DNA of 64,000 nucleotides, from assembly GCA_049324695.1 (NCBI GenBank), contig JBMOMJ010000048.1, positions 310,001 to 374,000 of the forward strand, read 5' to 3'. Below the pieces are notes generated by a model. The model worked only from the letters and a program-made list of their open reading frames with translations. It searched no databases and had not been told where the DNA came from. The stretch is from PMG-095 sp049324695 (GTDB taxonomy: Bacteria; Myxococcota_A; Polyangia; Polyangiales; Polyangiaceae). The position numbers were made by a program, and so were the translations under genes. Positions 1-8,634 of the stretch are shown piece after piece (position 1 is the stretch's first letter; each line of letters begins with the position of its first letter).

Positions 1-183
1 AATGGCTAGGCTGATGGCCGCGCGGATACGCGGACTCATCTCCGGGAATTGCCGAATGAGCTTCTCGCGAATGCTCCCGGCGCGCGTGAGGTAGTCGCGC
101 AGAGCGGCCCGCTGCTGGTCGAACTCCTTCAACACCTCGGGTGGAAGCGCGTCCAAGTAGTGTTTGAATTGCTCGGCTTTCAT
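1..183 (-). CDS. Hypothetical protein, N-terminal part, cut by window edge
   Basis: The gene starts with ATG at 183, overlaps the stop of the next upstream gene by four bases (ATGA), and runs off the window. The visible 61 residues are charged and helical (start MKAEQFKHYL, then Glu/Arg/Gln-rich). I do not recognise a family. The ATGA coupling places it in the same minus-strand operon as the virion-like genes to its right, so a structural or accessory phage role is an inference from position only. Confidence 0.55.
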   Translation of the reverse strand, partial: MKAEQFKHYLDALPPEVLKEFDQQRAALRDYLTRAGSIREKLIRQFPEMSPRIRAAISLAI

Positions 184-977
184 AGCTGGAGCTCGAAGTT
201 GAAGAGCACCGCGGCTCCAGCAGCACCGCCGCCCTGGTTTTCGATGCTCACGTACTTGGAAAACGGTGGAACGGGGATGCCGGCAAGGACGCTCGCCGCA
301 TCGACGCGGAACGCGCCCGTCGCGAACCCGGTCGAGAGGATGTCGAACGAGCTGTAGAAGCGAACGAAGTTGTTGCCGCTCAGCAAGCGCGTCGCGTCGC
401 TCGGCAGCAACGGCACCAGGAAAAGCTTCTTGCCGAACTTGGGGATGCGAGCGGCAGGCGTGGCGACTGCGTTGTCGACGAGCACCGCGACATTGGTGCC
501 GTTTAGGAGTTCAGCGCTCTTCGTGGGCGGAATACCCGTCGACACAGCACCTCGCGCGAGCAAGACGCGAAGCACCAAGTCCGAGGGACGATTCGGAGGG
601 CCTTCCTCCAGATTCGCGCCGTACGAGGCGTTGACCGACAGCGCGTTCATTGGCACCGAGAACGTCGTTCCCTGAATCCAGTCGATGAGCGCGGTCTCGG
701 TAGCACCACCGACGCCGTAGGCGACCTCGGCAACGAGCTCGAAACCGTGGTTAGCGCCGGACGGCCACGCGCCCTCCGTGTAGTCAATGCCGAGCGAGAC
801 GGTCCACACGGCGGGCTCACCCCACTCAGGCAGGTTGATGATGCGCTCACGCGCTCCCCGGCTCGTACCGAACGGCACCTCGAACCCGAAGTTGTTGTTA
901 CCCGACCAGACGCCGTGCGGAGCGGGCTGTACGTACACGCTGGCGCTTGGATCGGGCGGCTCCGCCAGGCGTTTCAT
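180..977 (-). CDS. Putative phage structural protein, beta-rich
   Basis: A 265-residue protein with no membrane segment or signal peptide. Its composition (many Val, Ala, Gly, Asn, Ser and short hydrophobic stretches, ending FNFELQL) suggests an all-beta fold. I chose ATG 977 because it overlaps the preceding stop as ATGA; a longer upstream reading frame runs through the preceding gene and has no support. It belongs to a block of tightly coupled minus-strand genes of phage character. A capsid-associated or spike protein is possible but not shown by any motif. No database family is recognised. Confidence 0.6.
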   Translation of the reverse strand: MKRLAEPPDPSASVYVQPAPHGVWSGNNNFGFEVPFGTSRGARERIINLPEWGEPAVWTVSLGIDYTEGAWPSGANHGFELVAEVAYGVGGATETALIDWIQGTTFSVPMNALSVNASYGANLEEGPPNRPSDLVLRVLLARGAVSTGIPPTKSAELLNGTNVAVLVDNAVATPAARIPKFGKKLFLVPLLPSDATRLLSGNNFVRFYSSFDILSTGFATGAFRVDAASVLAGIPVPPFSKYVSIENQGGGAAGAAVLFNFELQL

Positions 978-1987
978 CGGAGCCTCCGTCGCACCACGTG
1001 GGGCGGCACACGAGCGGCACCGGTCTTCCCCGGCGGCCTGGAGCGCGGCGGGCCCAAGAGTAGTGGAGCGCTGCCCGGAGGCGCCGCCGTGATGATGCGT
1101 TGCGCGGTCCCGGTGAGCGTCTGCGCGTTGGCCTGCTCGCTTGCCGCAGCGAATAGCCAACGACCGGGAATGATCTTACCAAGCTCGGTCACGAGCAGTC
1201 CGGGCATCATCTGGCTGCCCTGAAGCTTCGCGTCGTGGTTTTGGACGCGCTGACGATGCGCCATTACATGCGAGAAGATGCGCGCCGTCTTTCGGGCTCC
1301 GACGTCGCCCTGCTGCGCGCGCTGAGCAATTTCGCGCAGCTTGTCTTTCACCGTTGCCGCACGGGACAATGCGTCTTGAATCTCCGCCGAGCGCGAAGAC
1401 AACGCCGCCTTCTGTGCCGCGGTCCCGTTCGCAAGGACGTTGCGCGCGACGTTCTTGACCTCGTTCGCGCGCTCGAGCGTCGATATCGCAGCGTTCGCGG
1501 TCGCATACGCCGCAGCCGCCGGCACACCCACGGGCGGGAAGACGACCGCCGCGGCGCCCACAGCAGCACCGGTGAGCTTGCTCTGGGCCACGCTCTTCAC
1601 GGCATTCGACACGTCCTTGATCAGCTTGGACTTGCCGACCTTCGCCACTGCTTTGATGAAGCTTCCCGGCCAGCCGCCGACGTGAACGCCCTCGCGCTCG
1701 AGCCGCTCGGAACGCTGCTTCAGGGCCAAAGCAATCGGCCGCAGGTCGACCTCCGCGCTGATGGTCTTCGGTGAGACGCCAGCGGCTTGCACATGAACGA
1801 CCGCTTTCAGGTAGCGACCCTCGCGCCAGTAGCGTCCGCGAGCACTGATGCCTGAGGGAGCCACGCGCACTTGGACGTTGTCGTCCACACCCGACACGCC
1901 GTGCGAGTAGGGGTCCATCTTGAGCTCCGAAGGCCGATTGGCGAGGAACTCGAAGCTCGAGATTGCTGGAAAGATCGGGTCCGCCAT
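974..1987 (-). CDS. Putative virion protein with central Ala-rich hydrophobic segment
   Basis: 337 residues starting at ATG 1987 (MADPIFPAISSF), eight bases after the preceding stop. The first 130 residues look like a mixed alpha/beta domain. A glycine/alanine/valine-rich stretch around residues 145-175 could insert in a membrane. The remainder is strongly helical with Lys/Arg/Gln and may form coiled coil. The stop overlaps the next start (ATGA). Position in the virion-like operon suggests a minor structural or membrane-penetration protein. The family is not recognised. Confidence 0.6.
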   Translation of the reverse strand: MADPIFPAISSFEFLANRPSELKMDPYSHGVSGVDDNVQVRVAPSGISARGRYWREGRYLKAVVHVQAAGVSPKTISAEVDLRPIALALKQRSERLEREGVHVGGWPGSFIKAVAKVGKSKLIKDVSNAVKSVAQSKLTGAAVGAAAVVFPPVGVPAAAAYATANAAISTLERANEVKNVARNVLANGTAAQKAALSSRSAEIQDALSRAATVKDKLREIAQRAQQGDVGARKTARIFSHVMAHRQRVQNHDAKLQGSQMMPGLLVTELGKIIPGRWLFAAASEQANAQTLTGTAQRIITAAPPGSAPLLLGPPRSRPPGKTGAARVPPHVVRRRLR

Positions 1988-1995
1988 GATGCACC

Positions 1996-3276
1996 TCAGG
2001 CAAGGGATGCTTTCGCAGCGCTCGCGCGTAGCCGCGCCGCACGGTCCGTGTTGCCGAGCTGCTCGGCGTCGAGCGCGATGGACTCGATGTTCGAGCGGTA
2101 GCGGCTGAGGTCCTTCTGTCCGGCGCCCTTCTTCCAATGGAAGGGAGGCGGCACATCGGACACATAGCGAGCGATGTGCTCGGCCGAGGTCGGGCCATAC
2201 AGACCATCAGCCGTCAGCGATTCCTGCGTTTGGAAGCGCTTCACGAGCGCCGTGTCCTCTTTGTATCGAGCCTTCGGAACGCTCCCGTAGCGCGAGATCA
2301 AGTCGTTCAGACTCGTCGCAACCGCCTCGGCCAAGATCTGCGACTTCGACTTCTCGACGGGCGGTGCCTGAGGCTGAGGCGCAGACGGCACAGGAAGCGG
2401 CGCTGGCGGCGTCGCGGTGATGGTCACCGGTATGGTTTGGGCAGGCGGCGCCGATCCCGATGGCTGCGGCCAACCCGGCGACTGGATTTCCGTGTTGATG
2501 GTGTTCATCGTGTGCGCCGCATCGAGCATCACGCGAATCTGCTTGGCCTTGGCTTCAAGCTGGTCTGCCGTGTTGTTGAAGCCGCGCTGACGCATCTGCG
2601 CAGCAAGGGCCTCGAGCACTGCTGGGTCGCCTTGCAACTGAAGCTGACGAGCCACTTCGAGCGCGAGGTCCGACGGCATGTTCGGGTCGAGTGCGACGTT
2701 CGGGCGGTCCTGCGCAGGTGGTGGCGGCACCGTGGAGGCGATGTCCCGCGCGCGTTTGCGGAGCTCTTCTGCCGCAGCCGTGTACCCCGCCTTTTCGAGC
2801 ACGAATGCCGTACTCGTGAGCACCGGCACCGTACCGTTTTGGAGGGCCTGAGCCATCATGGTTTGGAACTCAGGCGGCAATGCTTTCGACGTATCCGGCG
2901 CCGGCACGAACGGTGGCACTGAGCTCGTCGCGACCGCCGTGGTTGGCTGAGGAACCGCCGTGGTGGTTGGGATAGGCGTAGCCACCGATGGGGCAACGCT
3001 CGTCGCCGAACCGGCTTGTCGAGTGCGCAATTCCTGTCCTTGCGAGCGGAGCAACTGCGCTTGAGCGTGGTAGCCCTGCGCGTCGAGCCGCGTCGCAACC
3101 AGGTCGAACATCGAAGGGTCCTGCGTCGCATACGCTTGCACCACCAATTGCTTGAGCGGTGTCGGCAGACTGTCGTAGGTCCCACCACCCTGTGAGGGCG
3201 ACGCCTGAGAGCTCGACGACATCAGCAGAAGCAGTCCGCCGCCAATGGCGAGCGGAAGAATGAGTTTGCCCATCAT
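1996..3276 (-). CDS. Membrane-anchored helical-repeat protein with peptidoglycan-binding-like domain
   Basis: 426 residues beginning with ATGATG. Residues 4-19 form one hydrophobic segment, so the protein is probably anchored in a membrane by its N terminus. About four degenerate helical repeats follow, each with the pattern L-x3-G-(Y/F)-x3-A-x2-L near residues 60-85, 160-185, 220-245 and the C terminus; Pro/Thr/Ala-rich linkers separate them. Near residues 335-380 a segment with VKRFQ and DGLYGP looks like the helical peptidoglycan-binding fold (PG_binding_1). In a phage context this would suit a virion protein that contacts the cell wall during entry. That role is inference. Confidence 0.6.
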   Translation of the reverse strand: MMGKLILPLAIGGGLLLLMSSSSQASPSQGGGTYDSLPTPLKQLVVQAYATQDPSMFDLVATRLDAQGYHAQAQLLRSQGQELRTRQAGSATSVAPSVATPIPTTTAVPQPTTAVATSSVPPFVPAPDTSKALPPEFQTMMAQALQNGTVPVLTSTAFVLEKAGYTAAAEELRKRARDIASTVPPPPAQDRPNVALDPNMPSDLALEVARQLQLQGDPAVLEALAAQMRQRGFNNTADQLEAKAKQIRVMLDAAHTMNTINTEIQSPGWPQPSGSAPPAQTIPVTITATPPAPLPVPSAPQPQAPPVEKSKSQILAEAVATSLNDLISRYGSVPKARYKEDTALVKRFQTQESLTADGLYGPTSAEHIARYVSDVPPPFHWKKGAGQKDLSRYRSNIESIALDAEQLGNTDRAARLRASAAKASLA

Positions 3277-3279
3277 GAT

Positions 3280-3699
3280 TCACATTCCCAACAACTTGGA
3301 TGGATCCTCGACGCGCCCGTCGCCGCGTCGCACGACCACGTGATACAGGCGCCGTCCGTTTCGACTGCGTCGCCAACTGATTCGAATCGTCGCCGGTTCG
3401 CCCGCTTCCTGGAGCTCGGCCACACGCCACGGTGCGAGGTCATCGCAGTCACCCCAGCCCCGCACCAGAACCATCGGAATCGAGGCAAATTCCTCCGGCT
3501 TCCCGTCCTCGGGTTCTTGCTTGTAGCGGACGCCCGCCTTGTAGAGCGGCGGCACGTGATGCGTGCGCAAGTAGAGTCGGTTCACCTCCACGAGCGCGTC
3601 GAGCAGCGGCTTGATGAAGAGCCCGAGAAACCGGCTCCGCTTCAAGAGCGGCACGTCGCCAATGTTCACGAGCACCTCCACGTTCGCCTCGCCGCCCAC
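3280..3699 (-). CDS. Transglutaminase-like (papain-fold) phage protein
   Basis: 139 residues with a GTG start four bases after the upstream stop. The ordered motifs GWGDCDDL (Cys nucleophile, near residue 85), YHVVVRR (His, near 120) and EDPS (Asp, near 132) give the Cys-His-Asp order of transglutaminase-like/papain-fold enzymes. Small proteins of this type occur among phage structural genes and may act as maturation proteases or cross-linking enzymes. The catalytic triad is read from sequence; the substrate is unknown. It lies directly after the putative capsid gene, which would fit processing of a neighbouring virion protein. Confidence 0.6.
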   Translation of the reverse strand: MGGEANVEVLVNIGDVPLLKRSRFLGLFIKPLLDALVEVNRLYLRTHHVPPLYKAGVRYKQEPEDGKPEEFASIPMVLVRGWGDCDDLAPWRVAELQEAGEPATIRISWRRSRNGRRLYHVVVRRGDGRVEDPSKLLGM

Positions 3700-3703
3700 T
3701 CGT

Positions 3704-4321
3704 TCAGGTTTGGACTACGGTACCGATCACGCCCGCCGAGAATTCAATGTCCCCGGTGGTCTTGTTGCGTACCGACACGCTGATCTGATTTCCGATCTCC
3801 GCCGTCTTGAAGTGCACGTGCGTGTCAATCGAGACCTCGGTGAACAGCGCTGCCGGAACCTCGCCGCCGCTCACCAGCTGCGAACTGTTGCCGACCTTCA
3901 CATCCTGAACGCCGAAGTCGAACGCAACGTCGGACGGAATCACCAAGCGCTCCGGCCGGAACAAGTCCTGCGGCGCCGCCGGAATGTTACTGTTCACGCC
4001 CGCCGGCACCGTCGTCGGTTGAAAACCGAGTGGGAACCGGCGCCGCTTGTCGAGCTTGCGCTGATGCACCGCCACCGCGCCCGGGTCGATCTTCCGGTAC
4101 TCCGAAATCTTCTGCGCGACCCGTTTCAGAGCGCTCGCGCGTTGATGCTTGCCCTTGCGCGCGGCACCGATCGAGAGCGCGTGCAGCAAGTCTTCCTCGG
4201 CGCCGATGTCCTCGTGCTCCTCGCCGAGAATTTCGGACGTTCCCATGCCCGCGACGAAGTCGAGCTCGCCGATATCCCCGAAGTCGTCGTCATCGCCCAT
4301 GATTTCTGCCCAGCTCGCCAT
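3704..4321 (-). CDS. Putative small capsid (jelly-roll-like) protein
   Basis: 205 residues starting at ATG 4321 behind GGAAGGAAG. The N-terminal half is acidic then basic (residues 8-25 rich in Asp; 70-105 rich in Lys/Arg), followed by a compact beta-rich domain of about 110 residues with FRPERLVIPS and FDFGVQDVKVGN. The C terminus is a run of alternating hydrophobics (NQISVSVRN, GVIGTVVQT). This architecture would fit a single jelly-roll capsid or coat protein with a disordered, charged N-terminal arm. No family was confirmed; the call rests on predicted fold and on position in the virion-like block. Confidence 0.5.
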   Translation of the reverse strand: MASWAEIMGDDDDFGDIGELDFVAGMGTSEILGEEHEDIGAEEDLLHALSIGAARKGKHQRASALKRVAQKISEYRKIDPGAVAVHQRKLDKRRRFPLGFQPTTVPAGVNSNIPAAPQDLFRPERLVIPSDVAFDFGVQDVKVGNSSQLVSGGEVPAALFTEVSIDTHVHFKTAEIGNQISVSVRNKTTGDIEFSAGVIGTVVQT

Positions 4322-4423
4322 CTGATCTTCCTTCCGTGGTTCGGTTCTTTGGACGGATCGGTCCCGTGCGGTCGCATCGGCGACCACTCGCGCGCTCTTG
4401 GAATTGGTTGGGGTGGAGGTCGG

Positions 4424-4936
4424 CTACAGAGCTCGCCGAAGAGCCATCGCGAGCTCGGAATCAGTCATCGCCGTGTTCACCGGCGGCGCCGCTCCGATCG
4501 AAGGGTGGTTGTGCGTCGGCGCTCCGTAAAGCTCGGGCACACCCGCCCAGAACTTGTCAGCCTGCTTACCCGCCGCCGCGTGCTTGCGGAAGTACATCGC
4601 GGTCGCTCCGCTCAGCACGCCCGTCGACAAGTGAAACAGCGCCTCGCCACCGCCGCCGAACTTCCCTGAAAATCCGATCCCAACGCCCACAAGCCCCGCG
4701 AACAGATCCGCGGGCAAACTCGTGCGCGGGATGAAGAAGTTCCCGTCGGCGTCCTCGTAGCGACCGTGCACGAAGCCCACCATCGCGGCTCCGCCCACCG
4801 TGGCGCCGGCCATCAAGAGCTCGGTCCACTTCTTGTGCTGCTCCTTCTTCTCGTTCTTGAACTTCTTCTCGCGAGACTCGTAGCCCTCGAGAGTGGTGGC
4901 GAGGCTCTGCACCTGCGCCTCAGTCATCATCGGCAT
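4424..4936 (-). CDS. Glycine-rich membrane protein of the virion-like block
   Basis: 170 residues from ATG 4936, preceded by GAGGAG. An N-terminal Lys/Glu-rich helix (residues 10-38) leads into two or three glycine/alanine-rich hydrophobic segments (near 40-55, 75-95 and 105-120), the spacing seen in small-residue membrane proteins of membrane-containing phages. It is the first gene of the minus-strand virion-like operon. The function is unknown; a viral inner-membrane or pore protein is the most economical guess. Confidence 0.55.
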   Translation of the reverse strand: MPMMTEAQVQSLATTLEGYESREKKFKNEKKEQHKKWTELLMAGATVGGAAMVGFVHGRYEDADGNFFIPRTSLPADLFAGLVGVGIGFSGKFGGGGEALFHLSTGVLSGATAMYFRKHAAAGKQADKFWAGVPELYGAPTHNHPSIGAAPPVNTAMTDSELAMALRRAL

Positions 4937-5174
4937 GGCTGTTCTCCTCTGCGAACGACCATGAACTCTTCGACTCACAAACACCAAGAAGAAGTGCCGT
5001 TAAAACTTGGTCATTACCGGCAACGCAGCCGTTTTTGGCTCGCAGATTTTCTTGACGAAAACTTCGTGAATCTGTCAGTCATCAGGTGCGCGGCACATTC
5101 GCCGCGGCGGGGTGCCGACGGCGAAGCAACATCGCTTCGTCGCTTTTGCGCTTCCATCAAAACCGGAGTCGACC
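4937..5174. promoter_or_regulatory. Divergent intergenic region between virion-like and ParB operons
   Basis: This 238-base gap separates two operons that point away from each other, so it should hold both promoters. It is more AT-rich than its surroundings around 5040-5075 and contains a short inverted repeat, TTTTC at 5047-5051 and GAAAA at 5057-5061, overlapping a TTGACG that could be a -35 element for the plus-strand operon. No convincing -10 is seen. An operator for a phage regulator here is plausible but unproven. Confidence 0.3.
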
Positions 5175-5930
5175 ATGCACATCTACCGATTGAGCTCGTC
5201 CGAGTTCCGCGAATGGCGCAACCGCGCAACGCGCGAAAACCTCAAGACCCAAATCCACGCTCGTCATGGCGAAGCCCAAGTCCGCGCACCCAGCGGACGC
5301 ATCCTCGGCACCGCTCGCTCCCCCGAGCGATCCGGGCGCATCCCGATCGAGCGCGCAACCAGCCGCGGCGCACACCACGCCGTCTCGCCGCGCGAATGCC
5401 TCTGCCGTGAATGGCAGAAGCCCCCGGGCAAGGAGGACCAGCACCATCCCATCTGCACGCACAAAGGCCACTGGGAGGCCCAGCAAGCCAAGAGCCCTGA
5501 CGTCCTACGCAACCGAGCTCTCCTAAGTGCTCCCCAACCCGCAACGCCGCCCGAAGTCGAAGACGCCGATTCCGCGCGCGACACCCAGCGCCCACCCGCA
5601 CCTGCGCCCGAGAGCTCCGAAGAAGCACAGTTGAGCGCCGCGGCCCTGGCTCCGCCGCCGGCACCTCCTCCCGCGCCCGCCGATTGCGTGTGTCGCGAAT
5701 GGTCAGGCGCGAGTGAAAGCAAGCACCACGCCCTCTGCCAGTTTCGCGAACGCTGGGAGCGCGAACACGGCGACACCACCCCCAAACTCGTCGAGCTCGA
5801 AACCGGCACCGTCATCCGCGAAGCATCACCCGAAGAGCTCGAAGCCAGCAAAGCCAAGTCCGAAGAAGACGGCGTCGGCGCCATCGAACTCAGCGACGGC
5901 AAACTCTACTACGTGAGAGAAGCGCCATGA
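5175..5930 (+). CDS. Unknown protein with two Cys/His/Trp motifs, upstream of ParB
   Basis: 251 residues from ATG 5175 (MHIYRLSSSEF). It carries two copies of a compact motif: CLCREW then HHPIC and GHW (near residues 76-105), and CVCREW then HHALC and RERW (near 172-205). The order Cys-x-Cys ... His-His-x2-Cys would suit a small zinc site. A Pro/Ala-rich linker separates the copies. The start IYRLS and the same Cys motif recur in the gene at 6676, so the two flank ParB as relatives. The stop overlaps the parB start (ATGA). A DNA-binding or adaptor role is inference. Confidence 0.6.
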   Translation: MHIYRLSSSEFREWRNRATRENLKTQIHARHGEAQVRAPSGRILGTARSPERSGRIPIERATSRGAHHAVSPRECLCREWQKPPGKEDQHHPICTHKGHWEAQQAKSPDVLRNRALLSAPQPATPPEVEDADSARDTQRPPAPAPESSEEAQLSAAALAPPPAPPPAPADCVCREWSGASESKHHALCQFRERWEREHGDTTPKLVELETGTVIREASPEELEASKAKSEEDGVGAIELSDGKLYYVREAP

Positions 5931-6679
5931 CCGAGGTACTCGTGCCGCTCGAGCGCTTGCGCCCCGACCCCGCGCAGGCGCGCCGAACCTTCCGGCGCAT
6001 CGAAGAGCTTGCCGAGCTCATCGCCAAGTACAGCCTCCTCCAAAACCTGGTGGTGAAGCCCGCCGACGACGATGGCTTTCACGTCATCGTCGCCGGCGAG
6101 CGCCGCTTCCGCGCACTAACGCTCCTCGCATCCCAGGGACGACTCCCCGACCACAACATTCGCTGCGTCATCCAGAGCGCCGACTGCGACTGGGCCAGCA
6201 TCGTCGAAAACGTCGCACGCGACGACGTCCCCCTCTGGGAGCTCGGTCGCAAATACATCGACCTCTACGAAACTGGCCTCACCCAAGCCGAAATCGCAGC
6301 ACGGATCGGCAAGACCCAAGGCCACGTGTCCACCGCGATGACCCTCGCCAAAAACCTCGCGCCATCCGTCGTCGTCCGCCTCTCCAAGCTCCCCCCGAAC
6401 ACCTTCCCCGCCCAGCGCCTCCTTCGCCTCGCCGCCCTTCTCAACGACTTCGGCGAGCCCGACGACGAAACCCAACAACGCCTCTTCCAACAAATGCTCG
6501 GCGCCCCCGCCCGCAGAGGTCGACGCGCTGGCTTCACCCGCTCGCAAAAAGACATCGTCTGGGACCGCTACCAACGCCTCTGCAACGGCAAGCTCAGCCT
6601 CGGCATCGACCCCGCCTTCAACCCCTTTCTCGAATCCGTCCTCCGCTACCTCCGCGGCGAAGTCCGGAGAATCACATGA
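5927..6679 (+). CDS. parB: ParB/RepB/Spo0J-family protein
   Basis: 250 residues. The N-terminal ParB nuclease-like domain contains AGERRFRAL (residues 56-64), the signature CTP/DNA-clamp motif of the family, and VENVARDDV near 90. A helix-turn-helix follows at about 118-142 (LTQAEIAARIGKTQGHVS). ParB proteins bind parS-like sites for partition or act as regulators in phages and plasmids. No ParA ATPase lies beside it, so it may be a regulator or a stand-alone partition protein. It overlaps both neighbours by four bases, making a three-gene operon with the two Cys-motif proteins. Confidence 0.85.
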   Translation: MTEVLVPLERLRPDPAQARRTFRRIEELAELIAKYSLLQNLVVKPADDDGFHVIVAGERRFRALTLLASQGRLPDHNIRCVIQSADCDWASIVENVARDDVPLWELGRKYIDLYETGLTQAEIAARIGKTQGHVSTAMTLAKNLAPSVVVRLSKLPPNTFPAQRLLRLAALLNDFGEPDDETQQRLFQQMLGAPARRGRRAGFTRSQKDIVWDRYQRLCNGKLSLGIDPAFNPFLESVLRYLRGEVRRIT

Positions 6680-7113
6680 TCCCCATCTACCGCCTGAGCA
6701 CCCCGCTCACGCGCGCCTGGGCCATCAACCGCGAAGCGCGACACAAGCTCGCCGCGTGGCTCGGCCACCGCTACAAGCGCACCGGCGTCTCCGTGTGCAC
6801 CGATACACTGCTCGTCGTCGCGTCGGTGAACCCGCTCGGGCAGATCAAGTTCGCGACGCCACCGTTTCAGAAAGTCGAGCGGCACCGGTGCGCGAACAAT
6901 CCGACTTGGCGCGAGTGCGAATGTCGGAACTGGTTCGACCCGGAGAGTCGGGCGCCGTGGGCAACGAGGGAGACGCCGGCGCATCATCCGTTGTGCATCT
7001 TCGATGAGAAAGCCGCGGGGCGGTGGAAGGAGGTCGAGATACCCGCCAACGTGAGCGCGGCCGCACAACAGCTATCGCACTCCCACGGCACTCGTCCTCC
7101 ACCACCTTACTGA
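6676..7113 (+). CDS. Unknown Cys-motif protein downstream of ParB
   Basis: 145 residues, start ATG overlapping the parB stop (ATGA). It begins MIPIYRLST, close to the start of the gene upstream of parB, and has one copy of the shared motif: CECRNW then HHPLC and AGRW near residues 80-118. The C-terminal tail is His/Pro-rich. The relationship with the 5175 gene suggests duplication around parB within one operon. Function not recognised. Confidence 0.6.
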   Translation: MIPIYRLSTPLTRAWAINREARHKLAAWLGHRYKRTGVSVCTDTLLVVASVNPLGQIKFATPPFQKVERHRCANNPTWRECECRNWFDPESRAPWATRETPAHHPLCIFDEKAAGRWKEVEIPANVSAAAQQLSHSHGTRPPPPY

Positions 7114-7185
7114 ACGGATAGGACTCGCAACAAGCCCCACGATCTCCGTGCATAATCCAACTGGACCTGGAGAACCGGAGGCAGC

Positions 7186-8634
7186 ATGACTGCGAGCAAG
7201 CATTGGTATGTCGCCGATCCGATCTATCAACTCGTCGAATTTGGAAGCAGCGGAGAATGCGTTCGCGCATTGACGGCGGCACCATCGTTTCAGCGGCTGC
7301 GACGTATTTCCCAGTTAGGGCTCGCATCCTTTGTGTTCCCCGGAGCGGTGCATACGCGCTTCTCACATTGTCTGGGCGCTGCGCATCTAGCGTCACTGGT
7401 GGCGGAGGTACTCGGCGACGCCATTCCACCCGAACACGCGAAAGCGATCATCTGCTCGGCGCTGCTGCACGACATCGGCCATGGTCCATTTTCGCACTCC
7501 TTCGAACGTGCGCTGAAGGCCATTCTAGGAAAACGACTGAAGCACGAAATTTGGACCCGGAAGGTTATTCTCGACCGACTCGCCCCAATTCTTGCAGCGC
7601 ATGGAGTCGATGCGGACACCGTCTGCGAGCTGATCAAGAGCCAAGGCAGCCTAAGGCGACTGCCAGCACACCTGAAGGAGATCATTTCTTCTCAGCTTGA
7701 CGTCGATCGAATGGATTACCTGTGCCGCGACGCGCATTTCACGGGCGTCACCGTGGGCCAGATCGACGTGCAGTACCTCGTCCGATGCCTTCGCATAATT
7801 CAACACGGCTCGCAGCAAACGCTCAGACTCACCACAAAGGCGGTCGCGTGTTACGAGGCGTTTGCCTTCGCGCGCCACGTAATGAACCGTACAGTGTACT
7901 TTCACAAGCAGGTGGCCACGTTCGAATGCATGATGGAAGAATGCATTCGGTTGCTAGCCAATGACACCAGCAACAAGTTCCTTCCCGAGTTCTTCGTAAA
8001 CCTGCACGCCCACGTCTCGAGGTCGACAACCACGACATCCGATGAGCTGATACGTCACAACATCAATCACGCCACGGAAGACGTAGCTGCCGTGGACGAG
8101 TACCTCGACAGCTATCTCGCGCTCACCGAGGACCAAATTTGGACTGCGCTCAGCGTGCGAATCGGCGACAGCTCTCCGCTGTCGATGCTAGCACAGCGTT
8201 TACTTGAACGGCGCCCCGTTCGCAGTCACCGTATAGCTGCTGGCAAACATTCGATTCTTGAGAGCGAACTCAAGCAGGGCGGTTTCACCATCGGTCAGTT
8301 TTGCATACGCACCATGCCCAGCAGCCTGTACGAACAGAACTCCGAGGAACAAGTCTTTGTTCAAGACGACAGCTCTAAGCTGAGCGTCCACATTTCAGAA
8401 AAATCGTCGCTGCTAGACGCATTGCGTGACAAGCCAGAAACTGACGCCATCCTAGTGATCTTCGACGACGATTTGAGGCCGAAGATCGAGGATGTAGCGC
8501 GACAAGCCAACTGCCTCATGTCGCTCTCGGAACGGCGGTCCAATCGCCCCGGACCAAGTGTGGCAAAGACTGCGCCCCATGAAATCGAACGTGCGAGTTC
8601 CGACGTCGCGTCGTCGACGGGACGCGAAGGTTAG
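7186..8634 (+). CDS. HD-domain phosphohydrolase (SAMHD1/dGTPase-like)
   Basis: 482 residues from ATG 7186 behind GGAGG. The metal-binding set of an HD hydrolase is visible: His61 in HTRFSH, His95-Asp96 in LLHDIGHGPFSH, and Asp172 in SSQLDVDRMDYL. This order and spacing match the SAMHD1/dNTP triphosphohydrolase group (COG1078). Members cleave dNTPs or other phosphate esters, and dNTP depletion is a known anti-phage strategy. It is convergent with the CBASS operon. A defence role is therefore plausible but could equally be nucleotide metabolism; the C-terminal 150 residues are not recognised. Confidence 0.8.
   Translation: MTASKHWYVADPIYQLVEFGSSGECVRALTAAPSFQRLRRISQLGLASFVFPGAVHTRFSHCLGAAHLASLVAEVLGDAIPPEHAKAIICSALLHDIGHGPFSHSFERALKAILGKRLKHEIWTRKVILDRLAPILAAHGVDADTVCELIKSQGSLRRLPAHLKEIISSQLDVDRMDYLCRDAHFTGVTVGQIDVQYLVRCLRIIQHGSQQTLRLTTKAVACYEAFAFARHVMNRTVYFHKQVATFECMMEECIRLLANDTSNKFLPEFFVNLHAHVSRSTTTTSDELIRHNINHATEDVAAVDEYLDSYLALTEDQIWTALSVRIGDSSPLSMLAQRLLERRPVRSHRIAAGKHSILESELKQGGFTIGQFCIRTMPSSLYEQNSEEQVFVQDDSSKLSVHISEKSSLLDALRDKPETDAILVIFDDDLRPKIEDVARQANCLMSLSERRSNRPGPSVAKTAPHEIERASSDVASSTGREG

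Noticed and set aside
3611..4669. Long plus-strand ORF opposite the virion-like genes
   Set aside because: It is Arg/His-rich in the way of antisense shadows in GC-rich DNA; the minus-strand genes have ribosome sites, overlaps and recognisable motifs.
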